Source: Erythrophleum ivorense (lineage: Eukaryota > Streptophyta > Magnoliopsida > Fabales > Fabaceae). Taken from it: DNA of 64,000 bases. This document shows positions 50,072-63,000 of the stretch, one piece after another. The stretch covers positions 310,001 to 374,000 of the forward strand of contig JAIUCV010000569.1 of NCBI GenBank assembly GCA_026724425.1. The letters are read 5' to 3'. The notes under the pieces were generated by a model, which saw only the letters and a list, made by a program, of their open reading frames with translations, was not told the origin of the DNA and did not search any database. The stretch's first letter is position 1; every line of letters starts with the position of its first letter. The translations under genes and the position numbers were made by a program.

Positions 50072-50171
50072 CACGTGACAAGTGGTAATTTGGAGAGATG
50101 GAAACATGACGGAATGGGTTATGACGGAGAGCGGTGACATCAACATGTTACATGCAGCTCATCTATATAAA
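50072..50171 (+). promoter_or_regulatory. GH18 copy 2 promoter with altered TGACG motifs
   Basis: G-box CACGTG at 50,072-50,077 and TATATAAA at 50,164-50,171 are kept. The first TGACG motif (50,107) is followed by GAA instead of TAA, the second (50,122) is kept, and the palindromic site of copy 1 is TGACATCA here, so its TGACG core is lost. The two genes may therefore respond differently to TGA-type factors. Confidence 0.65.
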
Positions 50172-50241
50172 GGCCTGGGAGGGAGTTCAGTCACTCTCAC
50201 ACCAAAGCCAAATCCAAAATCCGAGAGACATACATTTCAAA

Positions 50242-51012
50242 ATGGCATTGTCCAACTATCGGGTTTACGCCAGCGAGTACAACCAATTCGAAAGTCTCCA
50301 AAATGTGAATCTCCCTGGGGAAATCCACGTCGTTCTGGCCTTCGCCAGAGATTATGATTACCGTGGGGTGCACACAAAAGGACGCTTCCTGTCCTATTTT
50401 GATACTGCTTCGGTCACTCCCCAGGTGATCTCCGAATTCAAGAAGAACTCGGCTTCTCGAGTCAAGTTCTTCTTGAGCATTGGAGGCCGTGACCAGAAAT
50501 ATCCCTTTGCTGTCAAACCTGCTGAGAGACTCACGTGGATCAAGAATGCCACCGACTCCCTCACAACCATCATCAGTGACTACCACCTTAATGGCATTGA
50601 CGTTTACTACGAACACATCAAGTCTGATGCAGGTAGTCAGTTTGTGGATACAGTAGGGCAGGTCATAACGCAACTAAAGAAGAATGAAGTCATCACTGTG
50701 GCTTCCATCGCCGCATCTGCTCCTCTCAATGACACTTATTACCACACCTTGTTTGAGAAATACAATAAAATTATTGACACTGTGGTTTACCAGTGCCACA
50801 ATGAGGTTAATCCTATTACCAGTGTTGAAGAGCTCGTAGTCCTCGTCAACAACCTACCTTACCTCAAAGAGAAGCTCTTTGCTGGGCATAGCGTCCTACC
50901 CAATGACTGGTCTACCGTCCCATTGCCCATCTTCCTTGGTGCCATTCCTCAGCTCCTGACGAAATGCCTCGTTTCTGGGATTTCCCAGTGGACTGTGACC
51001 AGTGATGACTAG
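50242..51012 (+). CDS. GH18 chitinase-like protein, copy 2, ending in a MITE
   Basis: 256 residues, differing from copy 1 at 11 positions: D12E, A109T, D117N, G132S, A137T, I138V, R168H, D172E, E221N, S242C and G256D. The active-site strand reads LNGIDVYYEH, so the first aspartate of DxxDxDxE is also gone in addition to Y122; hydrolytic activity is very unlikely. The last three residues of copy 1 (PEK) are missing because a MITE inserted after codon 256 and its first bases, TAG, act as the stop codon. The original codons and stop lie after the MITE at 51,574-51,585. The rest of the frame is intact, so a stable lectin- or storage-like protein is possible. Confidence 0.93.
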   Translation: MALSNYRVYASEYNQFESLQNVNLPGEIHVVLAFARDYDYRGVHTKGRFLSYFDTASVTPQVISEFKKNSASRVKFFLSIGGRDQKYPFAVKPAERLTWIKNATDSLTTIISDYHLNGIDVYYEHIKSDAGSQFVDTVGQVITQLKKNEVITVASIAASAPLNDTYYHTLFEKYNKIIDTVVYQCHNEVNPITSVEELVVLVNNLPYLKEKLFAGHSVLPNDWSTVPLPIFLGAIPQLLTKCLVSGISQWTVTSDD

Positions 51013-51565
51013 GGGTGAACAAAACCGAACAAAACCGAACCAAACTATTCAAACCGAACCAAACCGAACCAAACCAATAAAAACCGATTAACAAATGGTT
51101 TGGTTTGGTTTTTCTAAATCTAAAACGATTAATTCGGTTCGGTTGTCGATTCATGGCATGTTTGGTTCGGTTAAACCGAACCAAACCGACAAGTTACATA
51201 TATTATTTTATTATAAAATATTACTCTTATTTTATTTTATTTTATTTACTTTTCAAAACTTTTTGTCAATTTATGGGTGTTTTCTAGACTAAAAATAAAA
51301 ATAAAAATAAAAATAATAAATACATTATTATTGGTTAAAGTTTAATAAGATGCATAATATTAGAAATTAAATTATATATATTGCAAAGAATAAAATCCTA
51401 AAAAAATATTTTTGGCCAAAAAAACATGAACCAAATCGGACCAAACCGAACCAAACCGATTAAAATTCAAAACCGAAAAGGTCTAAAAAATTGTTGAACC
51501 GACAAGGTTGGTTCGGTTTGGTTTTAGTCTAAAACCGAACCAAACCAAACCTATGAACACCCCTA
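51010..51565. mobile_element. hAT-type MITE in the GH18 coding end (TSD GTGATGAC)
   Basis: 556 bp, starting TAGGGGTG and ending CACCCCTA, flanked by perfect 8-bp repeats GTGATGAC at 51,002-51,009 and 51,566-51,573. Subterminal regions are rich in AACCGAACCAAACC and its complement. The 8-bp TSD and TAGGGGTG end fit hAT-derived MITEs. It overlaps the coding sequence by its first three bases and would form much of the 3' UTR. Copy 1 lacks it. Confidence 0.93.
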
Positions 51566-51654
51566 GTGATGACCCTGAGAAGTGAGAAGATTTAGGGTTC
51601 CTTTCCAAAAGACTCCACATGCTGATCCGCAATATATATGTTAGTCTGCTATTA

Positions 51655-51660
51655 AATAAA
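51655..51660 (+). terminator. Ancestral polyadenylation signal of GH18 copy 2
   Basis: AATAAA at the place equivalent to 31,080. It now lies about 640 bases after the stop codon, beyond the MITE. Confidence 0.5.
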
Positions 51661-54110
51661 GTATGAAGATCCCTGTGGTGTGGGGCTGTTACTATTTTAT
51701 ATATATGGTTTGCATAAGTTTCCCTTTAAATAAGAGTTGTTCTTGCTGCCATCGTTGTACTGGTATTATGTGCAAGAATGTGATGACGAGGCTACTCATC
51801 TCCATACTATGTTGATTTGCAAGCTAAGAACTTGCTGTGGTATTGTGTTTGCTTTATATTTTAGTTGGTATATTTAGCCCACGTGACTCAAATAATAAGA
51901 ACTTTTTTTTTTGTATCTTTACTGGGTTGTGGTTGTTTATTAATTATTTGAATTTTTATCACCACCTTCCAATATTACGTTATATTAAACGAATTTTGGC
52001 CACCATAGCTATATATAACTATAATTTTATATATACATACAATATATATATATATATATATATAATATAAAAATGTCGTGAAGGACAAGCGAGCCATACC
52101 CTTGGATTCACCCCTTACGTAGAGGACAAATGTATGAAATTAAGTAGGCAAATGGACTGCATTTTTACCAATTTAAAATTCAAATTTAATTAATTGTCAA
52201 ATTTGATCTTTCCATTCTTCCTTCTGCTTATATGCACAGGTAGAGATATGTGCATATATGGGTTCCTTTAAAAATAATTATATATATATGATACATTATT
52301 TGTATAAAGTACTTTAATTTATATGAATAGATAAAATAATTAATATCATAAATAATAAAAGGTTATAGATACCTTTTTTTATTCTTTTTTAATTTTATTG
52401 CTCTTTAACATAAACATGAATCAAAGGGCTAATGCTATTATTCTCGTCCTTTTTTTTTGTGGAGTTTGTTACCATATGAGTCTCCTATGGGACAAACCCC
52501 ACCACCATCGATATTGATTAACTAGTTTTCTTTTTGACAATAAGTATGATCATTTCTTTAAACTTTTTCATAAAGAGTTCTTTTACAACAAATTGAAGAT
52601 AATAGCATTTGGCCTGAAATAATAAAATAAAATGAATGTTATTTAAAGTAATGTCATCAACTAAATAAATACAAAATATGTATAAAATCAATCAACTAAA
52701 ATCCATTTCAAATAACATATAAAATCAAATAGAAACTAAGAATTGGTATCTCTCAGAAAATTAACATTAACATATTTAAATACAAATAGAATGTCATGGT
52801 TGGCTGCAATATTTTTATCAACCCAAAGGGAATTAAAATGGCATCTGTAGTATTTGTGTTACTTTTCATAGCCACTATTGGCATCGAGGACTTAGTAAAT
52901 ATTAAAATGTAAGATAATATAGTTGTCTCAAGAGGGCAAATTTTAAGAGTTTAAAATTTCTAAAAACATTACCTATCCATATGAGCTTTCATTGAAGTTT
53001 TGATGCATGGATAATTCTATAGGAAGAATTTTACACACAACTTGTCTCATGAAAGATAATTCAGACAATAACATCTCCTAACTCTCTTTCATCACATTCA
53101 ATATTGTAAGCTTCGTGAACTCATGCTACATAATCCATGGTCTAATTTTAAAATTCCTTTCCTAAGTTCATTTACAATATCCAAATTAGCTAATGGAAGC
53201 ATGAAGGACAATGATTGAATAAACAATTTAATCATACCTTATATTGCTAATAAAGAGAATAATTACAACCTACTACATGTTAAGGTTTAACACAATTCAA
53301 AAACAACAAGTTTAGCTAGCTCATCACTACAAGATATATTGAAATCCAAGATAAACTATAATCACAATGGATATAGAAATGCAAAGAGAAGTAAGGGATG
53401 AAGAGAAAAACAAAATTAATGGGTGAATCTCCTGCAAACCCAAGCCTGCTCCTTACCTTTAGAGCCCTAACAACAAAATTAGGTCCTAAAAACACTATGT
53501 ATGCTCTAATGTGTTTGTAAGTGTGTTCCACAACATAAATTTTTTTGTTATGATGCAAGAACTTGCATTTTCTTTTCTAAGAAAAGGAGTCTTTTGGAGT
53601 TGTGACATAAACTTTTATGTCACAACACAATAGCTTGCTTTCTTGCTCTTAATTTAGCTTTTTTTCTTTTTTCTTTTTTGCATGTTTTGGCTTCGGGTCT
53701 TCACATCTTAGGCTCTAGGCTTCTAAAACTTATTCTTTTAACAATTTTTAACCTAACAAAACACATGAAATTAATTAGTAATTAACAAGAATAAACCAAA
53801 ATTTAGCACATAAACTATTAAAAAATGCAATTAAACATACTTACATAATTGAAACTAAGGTTAAGACACTAGTTTTACTTTAGATAGTACAATTAGCAGA
53901 AGACGAAGTAATGTAGACAAGTTACAAAGTTCAAACTATAATACAAGTTTTTCGAGTACTCTTAAAAAGTGTGTGTGTGTTTAGCCAGTCAATCATTATC
54001 ATGCAAGTATTTGTATCAAGTTTATGCACATTAAAATATATAAATGCAATCTCAAATATAGAAATTCATATGTCTACTATTCTCTTTTCACCAATGTAAG
54101 CATTACAAAA

Positions 54111-57100
54111 TGTAACACCCTGTAATTAATTAAGAGTAATTATGATAAATTAGGGAATTAATATGAGAAATTAGTAAAATTAATTAAGTGAAAAGAGGAG
54201 ATGGATATTTAATTTGGGCCATATGATCAACCCAATTATGCCATGAGCTAAGTAGGAGAGCCTAACACTAGTTTTCTTGTTGGCCTAACTTAATTTTAAG
54301 AAGCCCAAAACTTAGAGATGGATTTGAGTGAGATAAGAGCTCATTTAACCTTAGTCCAAAACTTGGAGAAATGGGCCCAGATAGATCTTAGGCTATTGGA
54401 TTAGCACATTCTATCCCAACTTTAAAAGTTCTACAACCTAACCCATAAAGCTTAGCCCAACAAGCTAAATTTCTGAACCCACTTGGAATTCGGCTTTTGG
54501 GTTAGCCCACAACCCAACTTAAACCCTAAAAAATCCTTTTCCTTTATCCTATTATGTAGAAACATTAAGAGAGCAAGAGGAAATTCAGAGGTCTTAGGAG
54601 GAGGCAAGGATTCTTGGCACATTTCCATCTTTTCCCACTCTTAGAGTAAGATTCAGCTAAGGTAACTTATATATAACTTAATTCCCTCTTCTTCCTCTTT
54701 AATTTGAACTGATTGGTTTCTTATTTGGAGCATTTTTGTTTTCCACCTAAAATTGAAACTTGATGTCCTAACCCTTTCATGGTGGATTTTCAGGGGTTAA
54801 AGTTAGGGGTATTGTTAGGTAAGTGTTTCCTTCCCATTTTGATGCATTTTCTACTAGTTTGAGATCCCTATAGTTGATTTATAATATGGGCATTAATTTT
54901 ATGCAAATTCACCTAGAAAATTGATAGGTATCTTAAGGTTTCTAGTGTGGGGAACACCAAATTCGAATTTGGAGCTTGTAGTGGCTAGGTAAGTGTCCTC
55001 TAGGTAATCTTTGGTAGTTTAATTCTATAGGTATCTAGTTTGCTGTTATAAATGATGATTAAGAGTAGTGATTGCCTAATTTTATGATCATAAGGTTATT
55101 TTGGCACTGTTGTTAGCCTTCAAGGATTGTCCACAAAATGAGGTAACTGGGGTTAATTTTTATTCCTTGTATATGTTTAATTTAATTTTATATTTACTGC
55201 ACATGTATGATTTTAAATGCTAAATAAGTGGTTAGCTATCTGATATGTTGTGATTGGACCTTATGAGTCTATAGTGGAGTTGTTGTGTAGCTACGACCCG
55301 TGCATTATACTTTGATCTAGCACCGAGTTGTGATTAGACTTTTGTATGCACTGAGCCCAAGTTGTGCTCATTGGGGAGTTAGTGCCGTGGACAAGTCTCT
55401 CATGGTATTATTGGCATTTAACATGTGTGTGATTGCTAGTATGGGATAGTGATCACTGGTAGCTCAACTATTTTATTTTGCTGATCTTATGTTGTAATAC
55501 TTATTCAATTTAATGCATATATGTTGATTAATTTAAAGCATATAAATGGAATTTACCTCTGATTATTGAGATTTGCATCTCATCTCGTTTCATGAGCTAA
55601 CTATTTTAGGTGAAGGCTCTTCGGGTAAGGATAAAGGGAAGTAAGTGGATAAACATCCATGACCTGTGACCTTGTGTGGGGAATGCTGCACTTAGGTTGA
55701 TCTAACTTAGGATAAATGCTAATTTTTGTCATTTTTTAGTATAGTATCATCATGTAATTATATTTCCAAGTATAGGAGTTTTGTGTTTTAGTAAATAATG
55801 ATGTAACTAATAGGGAGTTAAGTCTTATATAAATTTGGAATATGATGTATGCATTCATTTACATCTGATATAGAACCTTGCTGACTTTGAGATATGATTT
55901 GTCATTTGAAAATGTAATCATGTGTTTGCTTAAATGTTGACTTAAACTAGTATTATATGGAACCTTTGTTAGAATTTACATTTGAATGATAATAGTAATG
56001 GCTTTTGCATTTGTTGATGTCATTGTTCATGAATTGCTAATATATGGTATATGGATGGGTAGAGAAAAATCGTAAGTTTTGAATTTGATTAAAATTGGTA
56101 TGCTGAGTAATTTGGATATTAAGATCTATTAAAACCTTAAAAATTAAGGTAGAATGTGTTGGAGATTGTGCCCTAGGCCAATCATTTGTAAACATTGTGC
56201 TTCATTAAGAATAAAAGTTTTTTTTTACAATTATTATATTTGCATGTTTCTATAATAATTATATCCTTGGATAAATTATATTAGTTATCCTAAATATCCC
56301 TAGTCGATCATCATTGTGGAAACGATGATGAATTAAGATGAGTATGATTTTGATTGATGGTTATGTGTTAATCATGTATGGAGATACAAATCAAAATCAT
56401 AGGCACCTGTTGGGAACAGGGCGCTGGATCAATCCGTCATGAGGTAGCTTCATGGATTATGTCATAAGCGTACATCATATATAACTGTGTCACTAATCCC
56501 TCATACTTGAGATCATCATAGATTCCAACATGAAGGACACTGTGCTTTGTAATTGTCAAAAGTCACCTTTGACCGGGTGATCATAAAAGCTATGGTCGAG
56601 CATAGTGGACTCCATGTAGAGGATGATGAATAGTCAAGATAGAATTTGTCCCTCTGATTAACGGAGAGATATCTCTAGGCCTCTCGATGAGTGAGACCGA
56701 GAAATGCATGGCCATGCTTGGATGGAAGGATTTTCCATTCGTTCTGTCAGTCTACACTCAAATCGAGAAACTAATAATCGAGTAAGATAAGGATGACATT
56801 TTCATACCTCATGCTCGATCAAGATATCGTGTGATAAAAGACATGTGACAGGATTATACGATAGGCTGTATCGAATCACCAAACCCTATGTGATTTGGGT
56901 AGTCACTATGTCTTGCTAGAGGCCACTGGTGACTTGTGAGTGTAATAACGTTGTTGGCCCACTGCCAATATCATATAGGCCTACAGGGTCGCACACAAGA
57001 ACGAATCAACTTGAACAAGAATGTCCAAATTCATTGAATCTAGAATTGTATCTATATTCGATGAATGTTACGCTTAATTAGGGTTAGATAATTATATATA

Positions 57101-57794
57101 TATGATATATATATGTAATTAATTCGAAATATAAGTATATATATTTGATATTTATATATATATGTAGTATATATTTCATATATATATATAGAAATTTGAA
57201 ATATATATATATATTTATATTTGATATAAATATATATATATTGTATTATATATTTCAATATATATATTTATTTATAAATGAATTAGTTAAAATTGAATTT
57301 ATGAGATAAATTCAAATTTTAACTAATTTGTTTAAGATTAATTTAGATTAATTTAAATAATGTATTTAAATTAACTAATTTAATCTAAATATATCTCTAT
57401 AAAAGGAGAGATAGGCTAGGGTTTAGATACACAAAAAGGAATCAAATTTCTAAAACCCTAAGCCGTCACTCTAGAGAGAGAGAGAGCGGCAGTACACCTA
57501 GAGAGAGAAAGTGTACGGACTCCTAGAGAGAGAAGATCGTCTTCTCGTCAATTTGTGTACGGACGTGGTGAGCGAAGGTGCTAGCACGCCTTTCAAGTTG
57601 CTAGATCGTTCGTGTGGATACCGGTAGAGGGAGCTGCGCATAGACATCGGTTCCAGAGATCTGAAAAGACAAAGCGCGCTACAAAGATAATATTTTATCT
57701 CATACTCAGTTTAATCAAGTTGATGGATCCATGGGAGGAAACGAATTAAAATTTTCGCTACGTGTACAGTATGTTTCTTTCAGAATGACCCTAG
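54111..57794 (+). mobile_element. Family-2 LTR interrupted by other LTRs
   Basis: Starts TGTAACACCCTG after CAAAA, at a site intact in unit 1 (near 36,550), so it inserted after the duplication. Its sequence matches the inverse complement of the LTR at 32,994-35,701. The part in view is 54,111-56,156 and 57,783-57,794, interrupted by a solo LTR and then by a family-1 LTR at 57,795. Its other end is outside the window. No coding capacity. Confidence 0.7.
56157..57782 (+). mobile_element. Solo LTR (family 3), 1,626 bp, TSD GAATG
   Basis: Begins TGTTGGAGATTGTGCCC and ends GTTTCTTTCA. Flanks 56,152-56,156 and 57,783-57,787 are both GAATG. A TATAAAAG box near 57,400 supports + orientation. A block of about 200 bp of TA repeats lies at 57,085-57,275. 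The style recalls plant Ty1/Copia LTRs, but without an interior the superfamily is inferred. Confidence 0.9.
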
Positions 57795-58411
57795 TGTAAC
57801 GTCCGATATTTCATAAAAACACCGAAATGAGTCAGTTTGAAAAGTAAGTCTCCTGGATTGAAAGATTTAAGGTCAAATAAAATTAGGATGAAATTTTAAA
57901 TAATAGAAAATGAGGATTTGAGTTTTGAGTTACCCAGGAACCAAAGTCAAAGTGGCTCAATAAAATTATCGAAAGTATAATAATATTTTTGTAAATATAT
58001 GCACTTTTTGGAAAACTCACAAGAAGGTTTTTTAAACAGAAAATTTAGACTTTCCAAGGTTCCCAGAGGCCCTGAAAATTATAGGAATCCCCAGGATAGT
58101 TAAAATCCCTCCGGTGTATGGTTTGGGCATCGGTTGACCCAAACTTTGACATCCTCATTCGAGAAGGTTTTAAATCCAAATTGAATGATTCCAATTTTAT
58201 GATGAAAAAGATGGTTCTCAGAAAAAAGAGCTAAAATAGACCTTAAATGAATTAGCCAAAAAGTCAGAATGTAAACGGCATTTTTATGAACAAATTTCTT
58301 CTTTTTTGATCCACATAAGAGGCATCCCATTCCTTCCTTCTCTTAACTGACTTAATGTTCTATCCAAATAGAGAGAGAGGGCAAGAGAGAGCAATGCACA
58401 AGAGGGAGGAG
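57795..58411 (+). mobile_element. Start of a family-1 LTR in + orientation
   Basis: TGTAACGTCCGATATTTC and the following 600 bp match the inverse complement of the right end of the LTR at 40,188-44,078. The 5-mer before it is CCTAG. It is cut at 58,411 by an opposite-strand member of the same family; the rest is outside the window. Confidence 0.85.
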
Positions 58412-60057
58412 TGTAACACCATATATTTATATCCTTGCCTCATATTACTTCCAAGTCTCATACCATGAATTACACTAGAAAGTGGGAAAATAGCATCAAA
58501 ATATTACATTTATTTGTGTTGCGCTACACAGAAATTTTTTCCTTTGGAGTCCTATGGGCCATATGGACTTATTTATCACATTTTCATATTTAATTACATA
58601 GATACAACTCATTTGAATCATTAAAGGAGGCCTACATCTTGTGTAACTCAAAGGGAAGCATGAAATACATACATATATTTTCAGCCAGATTTTTCACATT
58701 TCTATCACAAACTTTAGAAAATCATAACTAATTATAAAAAAGTAGAAATCATGCATTCTTGGCCATTATGGAAAGCTACACATGTCTACTTCATACTAAA
58801 AATATGTATAGACCATAACATCCATCACAGAAGGCGTTTGACATTCAAAAATGTCTAAAAGTCAGGCTGTTCACTGGTACTGTTATAGAATTCTGCAGCA
58901 AATTTCAAAAATATCCAATTAATTCCAAAAAAATCCAATCTATGCAAATGATACCAATCTGGAAAGCTGTGGATGTTATTTAGATGATAAAAATAACTTC
59001 AGATTGGTTTAGGCATGCCCAGACCTCAAAACTCAATCAAACAATAACTGAGGTCGGATGAAGTTCCTAATACTGGACAAATTCTTTAAAAATTCATATC
59101 TCCCTCTCTAGACATCCAAATGAGGTGCTTCTAGTTGGCACAAGTCACTAGGGATGTCTAGTTCTTTTGTATAAAATTTTGTGCAATTGGACATCGTTTG
59201 AGCCCTATGCGATAGATTTTATTTTTGGACCAGTATGAATAGTGACATAACTAAAACTAGAAAATTTACCAACTTTAAAAATTCATCAAATATTCTCTGG
59301 ACCTCCAAAAAATTTGTTCTTTAGCTTCCCAAAAATCTGTCAACAATTTTTAATTGCATGCCAAATTTCATATAAAGAAGAGCTCATTTAGATAAAAAGT
59401 GACATAGGGTTTCATTATGGTCAATTTTGGCTCCATATAAAATACCAACATGTCCAAATAGCTTTCCTTGGGATTTGGCACCTCTTAGACAAGTCTAAAA
59501 ACATAATTAAGACTTGTGTAAGCTTCCCAAATGATCCCAAACTCCATACACCTCATTTTGGCCATCTCATCCACACATATGCACAATTCCATTATGTCAT
59601 CCAAGAAGCCCATTTGCCAAAACATGTTCAAATCACATTCTAGTGATCACATAGCATATTCTCCCATTTATACATGACATAATATCATGATTATATATGT
59701 TCATAACATTATAATACATATACATCCATCGGTTACATCATTTGCCAATTGTATGATTTCAAAGTAACAAAATACAAGCACTTTGTTGTCATCCTCTCAT
59801 TCTCAAGGTGGTTGGCTTCCATTACCTTGCTCTCTTGGTCCACCTAAGATATTAGAACATTAGAGAGGAGGAATGAAATTCAAAGAATCTCAATAGCTTA
59901 TCTCCCATTCAATCATTATAAAGGATGCAAACAAGTCTTAATAATGTATGTATGGTCATGTTGACATGTGCAAACATTCAAGAGACATTTTTATCATTTG
60001 AGAAAATCATACATAGCATACAAAGGCTTGCCAAGCAAATGGATTGGTCTCACCTAA

Positions 60058-63000
60058 TGTAACACCATATATTTTTAGCTCATCTCATGATATTCATATG
60101 CTTTATATTGTCAAATTCATGAGAGTGTAAAGAAAAAGGGAATAAAATAGTGAATTTCTTTCTGTTGCGTTGTACTTAAAAATTTCATTTGGAGTCACAT
60201 GGACCATGTAAGCTCATATCATACATTATCATATTTAATTACATGAATAAAAATCATTTGCATCCTAGAATGTGGCCCACAACTCAAGAAAACCGAAATG
60301 GAGCACAAAACATGGACATTCATTTTCGGCCAGCTTTTGCCTCTTTTTTGCCTAAACTTTGGAAAATCATAACTAATTCTAAAAAAATTAAAAACATGCA
60401 TTGTTGGTCATTCTGGAAAGCTAATGATGTCTACTTCACACTAAAAATATTTTTAGACCATAACATCCATCACAGAGGACGATTGGCATCTAAAAAGCTC
60501 CAGAGGTCAAACTGCCTTCTGGAACTATCACAGATTTCTATAGCAAACTTTGAAAATGTCCAATTAATTCCAAAAAAATCTAATCCATGTAAATGATACC
60601 AATATAGAAATCTATGGATGTTAGCTAGAGGAAAAAATATTTCCAAACCAGCTCAAGCAGCCCATACCTCAGAATTTAATAGAACAGTAACTCAGGTTGG
60701 GTAAATCTCTTAATATTGGATAAAATGTTTAAAAATTCATATCTCCCACTCTAAACCTCCAAATTGGGTGCTTCTAGTTGATGCGAGTCACTATGATTGT
60801 CTAGTTTCTCTGTATAAAATTTTGTGGCAATTAGACATCATTTGCCCCATAAGTGACAGAATTTAATTTTGGACCAGTGCTACAGTACCAAGGACCAAAA
60901 CCAGAAAATTTTCTAATTTCAACAATTGGCCAAATATTCCACAGACCTCTAAAAATTACCAACTTTAGCTTCTCAAAAAGCTCTCAATAAGCTTTAGATG
61001 CATGCCAAATTTTAGACCAAGAAAAGCTCATTTAGATAAAAAGTGATATAGCCTAATGAAATAATCATTTTTGCTCCCTATCAAGAGTCACTTTGGTCCA
61101 AATGGCCTCCTCTTGAGTTTGTCACCTCTTGGGCAAGTTTAAAAGCATAATATATGACTTGTGGGAGTTGACCAAATGGTCTCAAACCCCATCCATCTAG
61201 ATTTGGTCATTCCACATCTAAGAATGCATAGTTGCATCAAGCCATCCAAGAGCCAATTTGCATAATTCCATAGATTTAGTATCACATAAGGTCCATATCA
61301 TATTCATACATCATTTTACATTACATCACAAAAATAATATGTACAAGCTCACTTTGACATTCAAATACACATAAGGTTACATAATATACAAAATGAAATC
61401 TCTCAAGGTCTTTGGCTTGCACTCCTTATTTTTTGAATATCACCTAGACATTTCAAAATAATGGAGGGAAGGGGAGTGAGATTCCTAGAATCTCAATAGC
61501 TTAAACATCCATTCACACATACATTCAAAACATACATACATCAAAATCTCAAGTGTGCAAACATAAAGTGTATAATACTACATTTCCATGCCACATTCCC
61601 ACATCAAGCCATTTTCATGCTCTAGGGACTTTTGGTTTTGCCTCACCCCATTTTTAGGACTTTTGGATTTACCTCACTCTTGGTCTTGGGACTTTTGACC
61701 TAGCCTTACCCATCCAAGGAACTTTTGGTCTAGTCTTACCCATGCCTTGAGACTTTTGGCACATCTTCACCCACTTTAAGGGACTTTTGGCATCACCTCA
61801 CCCTTGAGAGCCATTCTCACAATCAATGGCATTCAAGACAACACATTGGTACCAATGCAACCTCAAGACATCAAGTGGCACATTCTCAAATCACAAGAGC
61901 ATACACAAGCACACAAAAGCATACATATGCACACAAGAATGCAAGAGAATGAGGTGGAGAGCTACCTTTCAATTAATGCAAGCTTTACTTTGTTAATTCC
62001 TTCCCCTCTTTGATTTCACAAGAGCACTTAGGTGGTTGATTGTTCTCTTGGCCTAGACATCACAAGGAGTGCACAATCACATAATTGAAGCAAGCCAAGA
62101 CATTAAACTAAAGCTTAACCACATACTTGGTTTCATACTTGGCATTATGGTTCCATAATTGGCCTAATGAAACAACTCTTGTATTTTAAGTTCTAAGCTC
62201 CATTATCTTGTTATTTCTAGGCTTCTTCGACTCATTTAAGGTCCTTGGAGCCATCACACATTTAATTGCACAATTAGAAAACTAAGTTGCTTCATAAAGC
62301 ACCATTATGGACACTATTGTTCCATCTCCCAATCTATACCTCCTAAATTTTTCTTAATGGTTTCTCCCATCTTCTAATATCATATAAAGGTCCAAACCAA
62401 GGCTAGAACAAATTAAAATATCCCCTAGCCTAATGAACCTAGCTTGGCTGAAATATGCACCATAATAGAGGTTCATGGACTTTGTGATTTTTCCTTGATG
62501 GGAGAGCCACTTGGGAGGCTTTTTAAAGGTCTTAGGAGCTCAAGGAAACATTCAAATAGCCAAGGAAACATTCACACAAAATCAGATTTTGCAAAACCCT
62601 AGAAAACACTACACTTTTCTAACTTGTTTTCTATTGGTTTTTCTTGGAATTTCTTGCCATATTCCATCTCCCCATGGCCTAAAACCCTTGTTCCTTCCTT
62701 GTATTTGGGCAGAACATCCACCCCTCCTTTGGTTCTATTCTTGGCCAAAATACACACAAAGGGAGGGGGAAGAGAAGATGCAACAAAAAGCAAGGATTAC
62801 CTAGGATTCAAGTGAGCTTTCAAGTGTCTTTCTCCTTGATTCTCTTCTCCTTGGCAAATTCAAAATTCTCCCCTTGGTTCTGGACCTCAAACAGAACCAA
62901 AAAGCTCAACTAAACCATAGAAAGAGAGGAGGAAAGGAGAGGAATAAGAGTGGAGGAATATGGAGCATGAAAATCTACAAGTTTCCTTACCTTTTCCTTG

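Larger units (their letters stand above)
46905..54110. repeat. Segmental duplication, unit 2 (contains GH18 copy 2)
   Basis: Near-identical to unit 1 from ATAATTGATATTTCAC onward, with scattered substitutions and indels. It includes module R (47,700-48,545), the three GTTGAGG modules (49,003-49,340), the GH18 promoter and gene, and flanking DNA. It lacks the 2.7-kb solo LTR of unit 1 and carries its own MITE at 51,010. At 54,110 it is interrupted by a nest of LTRs that continues past the window. 46,905-50,070 and 51,661-54,110 show no other gene. Confidence 0.9.

Noticed and set aside
61623..61790. Regularly spaced repeats resembling a CRISPR array
   Set aside because: Repeats are short and imperfect, the spacers are related to each other, and they lie in a plant LTR also found at 42,070.
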